Notes: generated by a model not told the origin, from the sequence alone. DNA of 64,000 bases from Reinekea forsetii (GCF_002795845.1 NZ_CP011797.1:1-64000), one strand, 5' to 3'; shown: positions 31,070 through 40,672, counted from the stretch's first letter. Numbers and translations: made by a program.

Positions 31070-32617
31070 TTGCCTGCCATTACCCGTCTCAAATTGCTTA
31101 AAGACTTACACAGTAATGCTTTCACCTTTCAGCGTGGCATCGAGCGCGAAGCCTTACGGGTCAGTAAAGCCGGCCAGATCAGCCAAGTTGGCCATCCGGA
31201 GAGTCTGGGCTCGGCCTTGACCCACAAATCGATTACTACCGATTACTCGGAAAGTCTGATGGAGTTCATTACCGGTGTGCACAGCGACAAAGGCCGGCTG
31301 CTAAACGAGCTCGATGCCTTACACCGATTTTCGTTCAGCCACCTAGATGACGAATGGTTGTGGTCTGGCAGCATGCCGTCGCTGTTGCCTGCGCAGGAAG
31401 AGATCCCTATCGCACAGTATGGCAATAGCCATATAGGGCGCCTAAAAACCATCTACCGACACGGTCTATGGCATCGTTACGGCCGGAAAATGCAGACCAT
31501 CGCAGGGGTGCATTACAACTGGTCGCTGAGTGAAGAATTTTGGCGACAATGGGCCCTGGTGAATCATAAAACGGGTGACCTGACCGAGTTTAAGACTAAC
31601 GAATACTTTGGTCTGATTCGAAATTTCCGCCGCCACAGTTGGCTTTTGCTTTATTTATTCGGTGCCTCACCCGCGGCTGATAGCAGCTTTCTCGACCATA
31701 GCTCAGCCGACCTGACGCCTTTGGGTGAACAGAGTCTCTATGCTCCCTATGCGACCAGCCTGAGGATGAGTGATCTGGGGTATTCCAACAAGGCGCAGGC
31801 GAATCTGTTTGTGTGCTTTAATTCACTGGAAAGTTATGCCGAAACTCTCTCCAATGCCATTCAAACACCCTATTCCGCATACGAACAGATGGGTCTAATG
31901 GCGCAAGGTGAGTATCAACAGCTTAATACCAGCGTGCTGCAAATCGAAAACGAATACTACAGTGATATCCGCCCCAAACGTGTTGCTTACTCAGGTGAGA
32001 AGCCACTCCATGCCTTGCGGTATCGGGGCGTTGAGTACATAGAGGTGCGCTGCCTCGACATCAACCCATTGCTGCCACTGGGTATCGATGAAGGCCAGAT
32101 TGATTTTGTTGATTTGTTTTTGCTCTGGTGTTTAGTGCAAGATAGCCCGGAGATTTCGACGCTCGAATGCCAGCAGGTCCAGCGTAATAGCGAGCGTGTG
32201 GCACTGAACGGGCGAGACCCGAATTTAACCATACGCCATGGCGGCCGTGATCAGCTGTTACCGGCATTAGCCCAAACCTTGATGGAGTCGATAGCCGAAT
32301 TCGCCGTCACGATCGATAAAAAGACCGGCACTGACTGTTACCAGAAAGCCTGCCAGCAGCAGCAAGACAAGATCGATGATGTCAGATTGACGCCGTCACA
32401 TCAGGTCTTAGCGCAGATTACAGAACAATCATCTTACCTGAATTTCAGCCTAAAGCAGTCGGCTCAATTTGCGGCGCATTTTAGTCAGCCCTTGGCGCCG
32501 GAGCAGGTGGCCTTTTGGCAGCGCGAGACGGCTGCTAGCGTCGGTCGACAACGGGATATTGAGGCAAACGACAGCGGCACTTTCGATGATTTTTTGGCCG
32601 AATATCTGCGTCAGTAA
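31070..32617 (+). CDS. gshA: Glutamate-cysteine ligase
   Basis: Catalyses the first step of glutathione synthesis, joining glutamate and cysteine with ATP. The 515-residue product opens like gammaproteobacterial GshA (FQRGIEREALRV) and has DYSESLMEFIT and YIEVRCLDINPLLPLGI. It has a TTG start, supported by GAGGG seven nt upstream. A hairpin with arms CTGGCAAGG (32625-32633) and CCTTGCCAG (32648-32656) follows the stop codon. Confidence 0.95.
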   Translation: MPAITRLKLLKDLHSNAFTFQRGIEREALRVSKAGQISQVGHPESLGSALTHKSITTDYSESLMEFITGVHSDKGRLLNELDALHRFSFSHLDDEWLWSGSMPSLLPAQEEIPIAQYGNSHIGRLKTIYRHGLWHRYGRKMQTIAGVHYNWSLSEEFWRQWALVNHKTGDLTEFKTNEYFGLIRNFRRHSWLLLYLFGASPAADSSFLDHSSADLTPLGEQSLYAPYATSLRMSDLGYSNKAQANLFVCFNSLESYAETLSNAIQTPYSAYEQMGLMAQGEYQQLNTSVLQIENEYYSDIRPKRVAYSGEKPLHALRYRGVEYIEVRCLDINPLLPLGIDEGQIDFVDLFLLWCLVQDSPEISTLECQQVQRNSERVALNGRDPNLTIRHGGRDQLLPALAQTLMESIAEFAVTIDKKTGTDCYQKACQQQQDKIDDVRLTPSHQVLAQITEQSSYLNFSLKQSAQFAAHFSQPLAPEQVAFWQRETAASVGRQRDIEANDSGTFDDFLAEYLRQ

Positions 32618-32693
32618 CCTGTCGCTGGCAAGGGCTGCTGACCAGAGCCTTGCCAGGATGTGCGGCTTTAAGCCGCTGTTGAATGGGCGCTGG

Positions 32694-33113
32694 TTAGCTC
32701 TGAACCACCCAAGAGGTAAACAAGACGCGATCAACCAGAATCTCGCCCGTCTCCTTAATCATTAATGCCTGCACAGCCTCAAGCGCCTGCTCGAGTATGT
32801 CTTCTCGACCGACACTGCTGCGCACGGTTTCTTCCGATTGCCGAGCGAAGAGCATAATAATCTCATGGCGGATTGCATCTAGATGGACCGCCACCACAAC
32901 TGCCGCCAGTTCGTCGCGCACTCGCAGGGTAACGGCCGCTTGCAGATATCGGACCTTAGTGGTTTGCCCGTAATTCAGCGTAAAGGCCGGCTGCAATTCG
33001 ACATAGGCCGTTCCGGGGGGTAGGTCTGCGGCTACGGCAAAGGAAAAACCCATGCTTACGGCACAGCTCAAGGCAAAAAAACGAAATCTGTTTTTAAAGC
33101 ATCGTGACAACAT
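32694..33113 (-). CDS. FliL-domain periplasmic protein
   Basis: A 139-residue protein with an N-terminal hydrophobic segment (about 13-27, RFFALSCAVSMGFSFAVAA), then a FliL-like domain: AYVELQPAFTLNYG, TLRV, HEIIMLFARQS and a C-terminal LFTSWVVQS. FliL proteins sit near the flagellar motor stator, but there are no flagellar genes nearby; small FliL-domain proteins of this kind occur separately in Pseudomonas-type genomes. The start at 33113 is preferred to an upstream ATG at 33176 because the signal-like segment then lies at the N-terminus. It converges with gshA. Confidence 0.7.
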   Translation of the reverse strand: MLSRCFKNRFRFFALSCAVSMGFSFAVAADLPPGTAYVELQPAFTLNYGQTTKVRYLQAAVTLRVRDELAAVVVAVHLDAIRHEIIMLFARQSEETVRSSVGREDILEQALEAVQALMIKETGEILVDRVLFTSWVVQS

Positions 33114-33308
33114 AAAATTCTCTGCGCTGACAAATAAAGAAGTATAGGCTAACGTGGTGTTTCTGTCAGTGCCCACACGTTTGAAAAGCTGGCATAAAAA
33201 GCGTTTGTTGGTTGTCTGAAGGCCTTACTGAGCCTATATTGTATTCATAGGACATTCATTACGGCGTTGTGTTGATGCCGTCATTAGCAGCGAGAATAGG
33301 TCATCCAT

Positions 33309-33773
33309 ATGTTGGAAAACTGTAAAACAGCTCAAGAGCGTTGGGGTGGTACACATGAAATGATCGATCGCTGGTTGTCCGATCGGCAACAGGCCTTGAT
33401 CAGTTTTTTTGCCATTCAAGAGGCCCAAGGGAAAGAAAATCTGGCAGAACAACTGCAGATTTTCAGTCAACAGCTGGTCGATTATATCTCCGAAGGCCAT
33501 TTTGAGATTTATGAGCAGTTATTTCGCGAAGCCAAGGAGTATGACGATGGTGGTTTGGAATTGGCCCATGAGCTGTACCCACAAATTGAACTGACAACAC
33601 AGCGCTTGCTCAATTTTAATGATAAGTATGCGTCAATTGATCTGGTCGAGGCCAACATCGTCAACCTCAATGGTGATCTATCATCCTTAGGTGAAAAGAT
33701 GAGCGAGCGATTCGATATGGAAGATCAGCTCATAGCGCGACTGCACACCGCACATCAAAAGACCTTGGCCTAA
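33309..33773 (+). CDS. algQ: Regulator of sigma D, Rsd/AlgQ
   Basis: Rsd/AlgQ binds the housekeeping sigma factor RpoD and shifts RNA polymerase towards other sigma factors. The 154-residue product closely resembles Pseudomonas AlgQ: LENCKTAQERWGGTHEMIDRWL, LVDYISEGHFEIYEQL, and a C-terminal LHTAHQKTLA. It is the first gene of a stretch that includes a repeat-rich AlgP-like gene, as in Pseudomonas. Confidence 0.93.
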   Translation: MLENCKTAQERWGGTHEMIDRWLSDRQQALISFFAIQEAQGKENLAEQLQIFSQQLVDYISEGHFEIYEQLFREAKEYDDGGLELAHELYPQIELTTQRLLNFNDKYASIDLVEANIVNLNGDLSSLGEKMSERFDMEDQLIARLHTAHQKTLA

Positions 33774-34032
33774 CCGCTCACAAGGCAGTGACCCGTTTGG
33801 TGGGCCACGCTTGCTATTGGATAATTTAATAATTATGGGTTGCAAGACCGCCCCGCGGTCGATGGCGCTTGGCAATAATAGATCCACCCTAATCTGTCCG
33901 AAGCCATCGGCTCATTACCTAGCTCGACCCCTACTCTGCTCAGCAACCTTGGCCGGCCTTAACGGCATCTTTCTTCGTTCCAAGTTCGGGCGGTGCTACA
34001 CTGTCCGCAACGATCGCTGACTGTTGCCAATT

Positions 34033-34980
34033 ATGAAGCCGATAACTCTATTTTTTACCTTGTGTTGGATCATGCTGCTAAATGGCTGTCTGCCACAAGG
34101 GCCAAGTTCAAAAGTGCAATTGGCCAGTCAGGGCATCTATTCCGCCGCCATCGATAAGGTCGGCCAATCAGCTGTCGTGGGGTCTTATCTGCACGGTGGT
34201 TCGTACTGGGATCTGGAAAAAAAAGGCCGCAGTTTTAACTGGAATCACCGTGAGGGTTATCTAACCGAAATTCTTTACAGCGACATTTCGTCTGATGGAC
34301 GTTTTGCCGTAACCGCGAATTACTTCAACCTCGTTTTGTGGGACACAACGACCGGTGAGTCGATTTGGTTCTGGTCCGCACCGGCAAAAATTGAGGCCGT
34401 TGCACTGTCCTCCGACGGACGGTTTGCCATGCTAGGTCTGGCCAATAACAGCGCGTTATTATTTGATGTTCAAAATGGCGGCCTTTTGCGAGAGTTTATC
34501 CATCAGGGACCGGTTGTGTCCGTGGCACTAAATATCGATGCAGGTATTGTGCTAACCGGTTCGGAAGACAGTAGTGCGCGGCTTTGGAATATTGGTGATG
34601 GCAGCATGCTCCGAGAGTTTAAATATTCCAATCAGGTGCCATTGGTAGCCTTGAGTCCGAGTGGCAAAAAAGCATTGATAGTGCCAGCCAATGAGAAAGC
34701 TGAAATATGGAATCTGAAATCCTACACCAGAATTTCGACTCTGCGAACAGCAAAATTCCGACTCTATAGCGGTCGCTTTGTCGGGGAAAATAGACTTTTA
34801 GTGGGCACAACGCACCGAAATATATTCGAATTTAATGCGACAAATGGTAAAAAAAGTCAAACATGGAAGCTGGGAACCGAAGGTAAACAAGCATTTAAAA
34901 GCGCGATTGTGCTGGATATTGGCTGGTATCAGGGTAATTTGGTGGCGATTGGTTCAAATGGTTATCTATATGCTTTTTGA
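34033..34980 (+). CDS. WD40/beta-propeller-like lipoprotein
   Basis: A 315-residue predicted lipoprotein (signal peptide with lipobox LLNGC, Cys20). The rest consists of WD40-like repeats with the alternating pattern SDGRFAVTANYFNLVLWDTTTGE, SDGRFAMLGLANNSALLFD, and TGSEDSSARLWNIGDG. The number of blades (about 5-6) is low for a closed propeller. Function unknown. There is no clear ribosome-binding site, and codon use seems more AT-rich than in neighbours. The start is ATG 34033; TTG 34024 is in frame. It lies between algQ and an orphan ParA gene. Confidence 0.75.
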   Translation: MKPITLFFTLCWIMLLNGCLPQGPSSKVQLASQGIYSAAIDKVGQSAVVGSYLHGGSYWDLEKKGRSFNWNHREGYLTEILYSDISSDGRFAVTANYFNLVLWDTTTGESIWFWSAPAKIEAVALSSDGRFAMLGLANNSALLFDVQNGGLLREFIHQGPVVSVALNIDAGIVLTGSEDSSARLWNIGDGSMLREFKYSNQVPLVALSPSGKKALIVPANEKAEIWNLKSYTRISTLRTAKFRLYSGRFVGENRLLVGTTHRNIFEFNATNGKKSQTWKLGTEGKQAFKSAIVLDIGWYQGNLVAIGSNGYLYAF

Positions 34981-35005
34981 CAAGTAAAAATCTGTTAGCA
35001 TAGCT
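34977..35005 (+). promoter_or_regulatory. Candidate sigma-70 promoter for the ParA-like gene
   Basis: A perfect -35 TTGACA (34977-34982) overlaps the stop codon of the upstream lipoprotein gene; a weak -10 (CATAGC, 34999-35004) follows at a 16-nt spacing. Transcription would begin about 15-20 nt before the ParA start codon. Confidence 0.4.
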
Positions 35006-35024
35006 GGGCATTTATGGAGTGACC

Positions 35025-35735
35025 ATGGTAACGACACATTTGACAACTGAACCACGCATCCTAGCGAAACCGACAGCGGCGCCCAAGCGGATCCTCATCG
35101 CAAACGCCAAAGGCGGCAGTGGCAAGACAACCATCGCGACTAATTTGTCGAGCCTATTTGCTTGCCGGCAAGAGCAATGCGCGCTTATTGACTTTGATCC
35201 GCAAGGTTCATCGACTCAGTGGTTGCAACTGCGGCAAACGGCGCGCGCCGAAATTCATGGCGTGTCGGCCTATAAAAAGGGTGCAACACAGGTTACTCGT
35301 ACTTGGCAAATTCATAATCTGCCCGTTGGCACCACCAAGGTGGTCATCGACACGCCCGCGGGGCTGACCGGCCAATTGCTCAACGATCTAGTACGCGAAT
35401 CTGATTTCATTGTTATTCCAGTTACCCCATCACCCATCGATATTCGTGCGACGACTCTGTTTATTAAAGAACTCTTTCTAACACCGGCCTATCGGAGCAG
35501 CCCTCGCCGGATCGCTGTAGTTGCCAATCGGGTGCGAAAAAACACCCTGGTATATTCGAAGCTCGAGCTGTTCCTGAAAAGCCTAAAAATCCCGTTCATT
35601 TCGACCTTTCGGGATACCCAATTTTATATCCGATCCTCCGAATACGGCTTGGGCATTCACGATCTAAGTAATGCTCAGGAGGCTGACATAAACGATTGGC
35701 AGAAGTTGGTCGATTGGATTGATGAAATTGAATAA
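35025..35735 (+). CDS. Orphan ParA/MinD-family ATPase
   Basis: A 236-residue deviant Walker-type ATPase: Walker A KGGSGKTT at 29-36 with the signature Lys, the DFDPQGSS motif near 58, and a Walker B-like VVIDTPAG near 105. The 20-residue N-terminal extension is short and disordered. No ParB gene or centromere lies next to it, so it is not a chromosomal partition gene of the usual pair. Related orphan ParAs position protein cargo such as chemosensory clusters, carboxysomes or flagella. Start ATG at 35025 chosen because GGAG is 5 nt upstream; GTG at 35019 is the longer alternative. Confidence 0.85.
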   Translation: MVTTHLTTEPRILAKPTAAPKRILIANAKGGSGKTTIATNLSSLFACRQEQCALIDFDPQGSSTQWLQLRQTARAEIHGVSAYKKGATQVTRTWQIHNLPVGTTKVVIDTPAGLTGQLLNDLVRESDFIVIPVTPSPIDIRATTLFIKELFLTPAYRSSPRRIAVVANRVRKNTLVYSKLELFLKSLKIPFISTFRDTQFYIRSSEYGLGIHDLSNAQEADINDWQKLVDWIDEIE

Positions 35736-35850
35736 CCCGTTATGAAAATATTTAAAGAGAAAACAAAAGCTTGAATTTTTCAAGCCGAATCTAAATAGTG
35801 TCAAGTTGAATTAACAAAGTTTAATCACTTACCTTAAGAGGACCAAGGTC

Positions 35851-37044
35851 ATGGCCGTTGCAAAGAAAAAACCAGCTCAATCTGCAGCAATAAAGAAAGT
35901 TGTTGCAAAAAAAGCCACTGTTAAAAAAGTAACGGGCAAGGCCGCCGCTGCAAAATCAGCGCCTGCTAAAGCCAAGGCACCTGCTGCCAAGGTTGCAGTT
36001 TCAGAAGTGGGAATCTTAAAGGCAGAATTGGTTAGTCTCGAAACTAAACTGTTGAAGGCTCAAGCAAGCGAATTGAGTGGCGCAGAAAAAGTAGTTTCAG
36101 CGCAGAGTAAGAAAGTGCTCGCGGCTGCCGCGAAGGTTAAGAAAGCCATCGCCGCAAAAACGAAAGCCGTTGCCAAGGCGAAAAAGCTAAAGACTGCTGC
36201 AGCTGCCGGTGCCGCGACGCAGGCAATTGCCATGGTCGCCGACGCTAAGGTCGTTGTAGAGGCTCTGAAAACAGAGCAGGCCGCCGCAAAGCTTGTTTTA
36301 AACGCAGCCAAAACTGAGGCCGCCCTAACGGCCAAACTTGCCAAAGGCATCCTTAAGCTCCGTAAAGACGAAGCTAAACGCCGTTCGATGGCCGCTGCCG
36401 TTGAAGCGAAAAAATTGACCGATGCGGCTAAAAAGACCGCCGCGGCAGAGAAAAAAGCTGCCGCAGTCGCCGCCCGCAAGGCTAAGGCTGTCGAGAAGAA
36501 GGCCGCAACCAAGGCCAAACTTGTAGCCATGAAAGCGGCCATTAAAGCCAAGGCCGCGGCCCAGAAAGCAGTTGCCAAGAAGCCAGCCGCTAAGAAAGCG
36601 GTTGCCAAGAAGCCAGTCGCTAAGAAAGCGGTTGCCAAGAAGCCAGTCGCTAAGAAAGCGGTTGCCAAGAAGCCAGTCGCTAAGAAAGCGGTTGCCAAGA
36701 AGCCAGTCGCTAAGAAAGCAGTTGCCAAGAAGCCAGTCGCTAAGCCAGCGGTTGCCAAGGCACCGGTTGCTAAGAAGGCCGCCGCCAAAGCTCCGGTAGC
36801 AAAAAAAGCCGCGGTTAAAAAAGCAGTTGCGAAAAAAGCGCCTGTTAAGAAGGCAATCGCCCAAAAAGCAGCCCCCAAGCCTGTCGCACCTGCGAAAAAA
36901 GATACGCCAGCCGCGAAGCCAATGGCGCTTGCCGAGCCGACGGGCATGAGTAAGCCGGTCGAAAACCAGCCGGCAGCAGCCGTAACCGCCAATGTCCCAG
37001 CGGCAGAAGGTCGCAGCCTGTTCGATTCAAAAAAGGACGTATAA
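35851..37044 (+). CDS. algP: Histone H1-like Lys/Ala/Pro-rich protein, AlgP-like
   Basis: A 397-residue highly basic protein composed almost entirely of Lys, Ala, Val and Pro. The N-terminal half is Ala/Lys-rich with coiled-coil character; the centre holds six tandem decapeptides of the [10 protein letters not shown] type encoded by 30-bp DNA repeats; the C-terminus is more acidic ([12 protein letters not shown]). This matches AlgP (AlgR3), a DNA-binding regulator of alginate genes in Pseudomonas that varies in its repeats. Location near algQ supports the call. ATG with GAGG upstream. Confidence 0.85.
   Translation: MAVAKKKPAQSAAIKKVVAKKATVKKVTGKAAAAKSAPAKAKAPAAKVAVSEVGILKAELVSLETKLLKAQASELSGAEKVVSAQSKKVLAAAAKVKKAIAAKTKAVAKAKKLKTAAAAGAATQAIAMVADAKVVVEALKTEQAAAKLVLNAAKTEAALTAKLAKGILKLRKDEAKRRSMAAAVEAKKLTDAAKKTAAAEKKAAAVAARKAKAVEKKAATKAKLVAMKAAIKAKAAAQKAVAKKPAAKKAVAKKPVAKKAVAKKPVAKKAVAKKPVAKKAVAKKPVAKKAVAKKPVAKPAVAKAPVAKKAAAKAPVAKKAAVKKAVAKKAPVKKAIAQKAAPKPVAPAKKDTPAAKPMALAEPTGMSKPVENQPAAAVTANVPAAEGRSLFDSKKDV
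36571..36750 (+). repeat. Six tandem 30-bp repeats inside algP-like gene
   Basis: Six units of 30 bp begin at 36571, 36601, 36631, 36661, 36691 and 36721. Units 2 to 4 are identical; units 1, 5 and 6 differ at one or a few bases. Each encodes a decapeptide [10 protein letters not shown]-type block. Being in-frame and almost identical, the array could change length by slippage or recombination. Confidence 0.95.
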
Positions 37045-37055
37045 GCCGCTAACGC

Positions 37056-37505
37056 TTAAGTTGAATCGGTAACCCTGAGCAGGGTTTGGATAAGGGGAGC
37101 GAGAGCTCCCTTTTTTACGCCCAAAGAAAGTGCATAGTGCTCGACAAGATCGCCCGATCCAAGCTCCGCATCAACAAAAAGTGCCTGTAGCAGCTGAATA
37201 TCCAGTCCTTCCAGCATCAACTCAAAAGTTAGGGCGTTACGTTTAAGCGCTCCGTCCAAGCCAGTTCGGTAGTGGCGAACGCGTCCTATCAAGGGTCTTA
37301 AGTGAGTCACCGAGTCGTCTTGCCACCAACAGGCGGGTAAGCTAAGTCCTTGCTGTAAGGCGAAGGCGATGGCGATTATATCGTTCACCTGGGCTGCATA
37401 ATCGTCTTGCCAGGCGAGCAGCGCTATTTTATTTGGCAAATAGACTCGATTAGCGAAACGCCACAATGGCGTCTGTTGCAACGCATTGGTAAACTCCTGC
37501 CCCAT
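37056..37505 (-). CDS. DUF2390 (TIGR02444) family protein
   Basis: A conserved uncharacterised protein of 149 residues (ALQQTPLWRFANRVYLPNKIALLAWQDDYAAQVNDI, ...LPACWWQD), as found next to algP and the ABC-F gene in Pseudomonas-type bacteria. Function unknown. The ATG at 37505 shares CATG (37503-37506) with the divergent ABC-F start. GAGAG lies about 8 nt upstream. Confidence 0.8.
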   Translation of the reverse strand: MGQEFTNALQQTPLWRFANRVYLPNKIALLAWQDDYAAQVNDIIAIAFALQQGLSLPACWWQDDSVTHLRPLIGRVRHYRTGLDGALKRNALTFELMLEGLDIQLLQALFVDAELGSGDLVEHYALSLGVKKGALAPLIQTLLRVTDST

Positions 37506-39402
37506 GATAAAACTCTCAAATATTTCTCTACAGCTTGGTGGAAAGCCATTGCTGGAGCAAGCATCTCTGACAATTAATCCGGGCGAGCGCCTTGCGGTAA
37601 TTGGTGCCAATGGTACCGGCAAAACGTCGCTATTCAAGGTGCTACAGGGTGACCTGACTCTCGACCAAGGCGATTTCCTGATGCCTAATCAGTGGCGGCT
37701 ATCCTATATGGAGCAGGAAGTTACCGCGGTGCATCGTTCGGCCGTCGAGTTTGTGCTCGATGGCGACCAACAGTTGCGCAAGCTAGAACAGCAACTGGAG
37801 CAGGCACAAAGCCGTAACGACGACCATGCCGTGGCCGAGCAGCTTGGCGCGTTGGACACCTATCAGGCCTTTAATAAGCGTTATCAGGCTGAGCAATTGC
37901 TGGCCGGTTTGGGTTTCGCCGAGGCGGAATTCACCAATCCGGTCGATTCCTTTTCCGGTGGTTGGCGAGTTCGGTTGAATTTGGCCCGTGCCCTGATGTG
38001 CCCGTCTGACCTGCTCTTGCTCGATGAACCCACCAACCACCTGGATCTGCATACCTGTTTTTGGCTCGAAGGGTGGCTGAAGCAGTTTCAAGGTACACTG
38101 CTGTTTATTTCCCACGATCGTGACTTTATGGATGGCGTAGCCACTCAGGTGGTGAGCTTCGAACAGAAAAAGCTCCAACTGTATCGCGGCAACTACAGTC
38201 AGTTTGAGCGTCAGCGCGCCGAACGGATGGCACAGCACCAGGCAGCCTTCAACAAAGAGCAGAAGCAGAAGGAGCATTTAGAGTCCTTCGTGCAGCGCTT
38301 TAAGGCCAAAGCCTCCAAAGCCAAGCAGGCGCAAAGCCGGGTCAAGATGCTCGAACGCCTGACAATGAACGCACCATTGTTGATGAGCCATGGCTACGAT
38401 CTGAGTATTAGCACCGACGGTCGAGTCTCGGATCCGGTGGTCAGCCTCAAAGACGTCAACCTAGGTTATCCCACCAAGACGGTGTTGTCGGGCATCAACC
38501 TGAGCCTCCATCCGGGCATGCGTCTGGGCTTATTGGGGGTGAACGGCGCCGGTAAGTCGACCCTGATCAAGGCCCTCTCTGGTGACCTAGAACCGCTGCA
38601 GGGGGTGGTCACGCGCGGCCAGAATCTTAAGGTCGGTTACTTTGCCCAGCATCAGTTGGAGTCGCTCGATGACCTAGCAAGCCCCTATCTACATATTCGT
38701 CGCATCGATGATGTCGCGAAAGACCAGGACATCAAGAATTTCGTTGGCCGCTTTGGCTTCTCAGGCATGCGTGCGGACGAGCCGGTGAAAAACTTTTCCG
38801 GTGGTGAAAAAGCCCGTGTGGCATTGGCTCTCATTGCTTGGCAGAAGCCAAATCTTCTGTTGTTGGACGAACCGACCAACCACTTGGATTTGGAGATGCG
38901 CGATTCCTTGAATTTGGCGTTGCAACAATACGAGGGCGCAGTAATTTTAGTATCCCACGATCGGTATTTGCTTAATTCCACCGCAGAACAGTTTTGGTGG
39001 GTCCGAAACGGTGGTGTAGAGCTCTACAATGGCGATTTGGATGATTACTTCCAGGCCATGTTAAAGGCGCCGCAAACCGGCTCGCAGCGGAGTCAGGTCG
39101 CCGGCGAGGAGAGCACTGACGAGCGCAAGGCCAGCCGTCAGGCCAGAGCCGTGCAGCGGGAAAAATTAAAGCCAGTGCAGCAGAAGCTCAAAAAAGCCGA
39201 ACAGTTGATGGAACGACTGCAAAAAGACCTAACAGGCATTGAAAATGAGTTATCGGACGCAACACTGTATGATGCAGCGGCAAAAGAAAAGCTTCAGCGT
39301 CTAATCAAGCAACAGAGCCAGTTGCGCGGTGAATTGGATGGCGCCGAACTGGTCTGGATGGACGCGGCGGAAACGCTCGAAAGCTTGCAGTCGGTCTCCT
39401 AA
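37504..39402 (+). CDS. ABC-F family ATPase (YheS-type)
   Basis: ABC-F proteins are soluble twin-ATPase factors acting on ribosomes rather than transporters. The 632-residue protein has two ABC cassettes: Walker A GANGTGKTS and GVNGAGKST, signatures SFSGGWRVR and NFSGGEKAR, and Walker B LLLLDEPTNHLDL in both halves, with a basic linker between and a C-terminal coiled coil (KLKPVQQKLKKAEQLMERLQ). It has no membrane domain. Start ATG at 37504; an in-frame ATG at 37486 would add six residues. Confidence 0.93.
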   Translation: MIKLSNISLQLGGKPLLEQASLTINPGERLAVIGANGTGKTSLFKVLQGDLTLDQGDFLMPNQWRLSYMEQEVTAVHRSAVEFVLDGDQQLRKLEQQLEQAQSRNDDHAVAEQLGALDTYQAFNKRYQAEQLLAGLGFAEAEFTNPVDSFSGGWRVRLNLARALMCPSDLLLLDEPTNHLDLHTCFWLEGWLKQFQGTLLFISHDRDFMDGVATQVVSFEQKKLQLYRGNYSQFERQRAERMAQHQAAFNKEQKQKEHLESFVQRFKAKASKAKQAQSRVKMLERLTMNAPLLMSHGYDLSISTDGRVSDPVVSLKDVNLGYPTKTVLSGINLSLHPGMRLGLLGVNGAGKSTLIKALSGDLEPLQGVVTRGQNLKVGYFAQHQLESLDDLASPYLHIRRIDDVAKDQDIKNFVGRFGFSGMRADEPVKNFSGGEKARVALALIAWQKPNLLLLDEPTNHLDLEMRDSLNLALQQYEGAVILVSHDRYLLNSTAEQFWWVRNGGVELYNGDLDDYFQAMLKAPQTGSQRSQVAGEESTDERKASRQARAVQREKLKPVQQKLKKAEQLMERLQKDLTGIENELSDATLYDAAAKEKLQRLIKQQSQLRGELDGAELVWMDAAETLESLQSVS

Positions 39403-39609
39403 ATTTGGAACCTGCAAGCGACAAGGGTTTTGATGTGACAATTACCCACGCCGAATTCGACGCGACCCTGATGTCGGTTACGGGGTACCATAAGGTCTGA
39501 TAAGACCGACCGAGTGTGTCAACCTCTATACCTTAAAACAAAAGTATGGCGGTGCAGCTGGCCCAGTTTGGCTATACTGACCGCATAGAATTCATGACAG
39601 GAGAACCCC

Positions 39610-40167
39610 GTGAAGCCAGAACAAACCTTTGATCCAGTTGGCGAACGCCTATTTACCGGGCGTAAAGTCCTTATCTGCGAAGAAATCAACCAAACGATGG
39701 CCAAAAAGGTCTCCGCCCAACTGCTGGCCTTGGCTGAAGCGTCAGACGACGACATCGTATTATTTATCAATAGCCAGGGTGGCCACGTCGAAGCGGGCGA
39801 TACCATCCACGATATAGTGCAGTTTATCGCACCGCGGGTTAAGGTCATCGGGACCGGTTATGTAGCCAGTGCGGGAACGCACATTTTTTTGGCAGCGGCT
39901 AAAGAAGATCGCTATTGCTTGCCGAATACGCGTTTCCTTATTCACCAGCCATCTGGCGGCGTCGGCGGTCAGGCCAGTGATATTGCAATACAGGCGCAAC
40001 AAATCATTGCCATGCGAGAGCGCTTGGCGCGGATTATTGCGGCGCAAACTGGGCAGCCGATTGAGCGAGTGCGCATCGACATTGAGCGCGACAACTGGAT
40101 GACCACTGCCGAAGCTATTGAATATGGCATCGTCAGCCGAGTGTTGCATCACTCGAGCGACCTCTAG
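39610..40167 (+). CDS. ClpP-like serine protease
   Basis: A 185-residue member of the ClpP/crotonase fold. The catalytic triad is intact: Ser87 (GYVASAGT), His112 (FLIHQPSGG) and Asp161 (IERDNW). The N-terminal processing region of typical ClpP is short. No clpX or clpA lies nearby; canonical clpP-clpX are presumably elsewhere. It could be a second, ClpP2-type peptidase. GTG start with AGGAG six nt upstream. Confidence 0.88.
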   Translation: MKPEQTFDPVGERLFTGRKVLICEEINQTMAKKVSAQLLALAEASDDDIVLFINSQGGHVEAGDTIHDIVQFIAPRVKVIGTGYVASAGTHIFLAAAKEDRYCLPNTRFLIHQPSGGVGGQASDIAIQAQQIIAMRERLARIIAAQTGQPIERVRIDIERDNWMTTAEAIEYGIVSRVLHHSSDL

Positions 40168-40276
40168 TCCGCCCGTCGGCAGCGCCGAGCTTTGGCTGCT
40201 AGACTTGCACATAAGAGTGCCATTGCGTAACACCCGATCTTTATCTAATAGGGTTAAGAAATAAACTAAGGAATGA

Positions 40277-40618
<342 letters not shown>

Positions 40619-40642
40619 CGAGCCGATTGGCCCGTCAGCCCC

Positions 40643-40672
40643 AAAAAAAGCGTGCCGATGGCGCGCTTTTTT
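40643..40672. terminator. Bidirectional rho-independent terminator between glnK and pspF
   Basis: Stem with arms AAAAAGCGTGCC and GGCGCGCTTTTT closes a GAT loop (one T-G wobble). It lies about 25 nt after glnK and 15 nt before the end of pspF, serving both convergent genes. Confidence 0.85.

Noticed and set aside
36571-36750. Possible CRISPR array because of regular 30-bp repeats
   Set aside because: The units are directly adjacent, in-frame and without spacers, and no cas genes lie nearby.
36060-36992. Long open reading frames on the minus strand of the algP-like gene (about 310 and 179 residues)
   Set aside because: They are Ala/Phe/Leu-rich translations of the Lys/Ala-rich repeat region, have no ribosome-binding site and no recognisable domain. 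Low-complexity DNA leaves all frames open.
40192-40209. Sigma-54-like GG...TTGCA upstream of glnK
   Set aside because: GG and GC are 11 bases apart instead of the strict 10, so it does not fit the -24/-12 spacing, although NtrC control of glnK would be expected.
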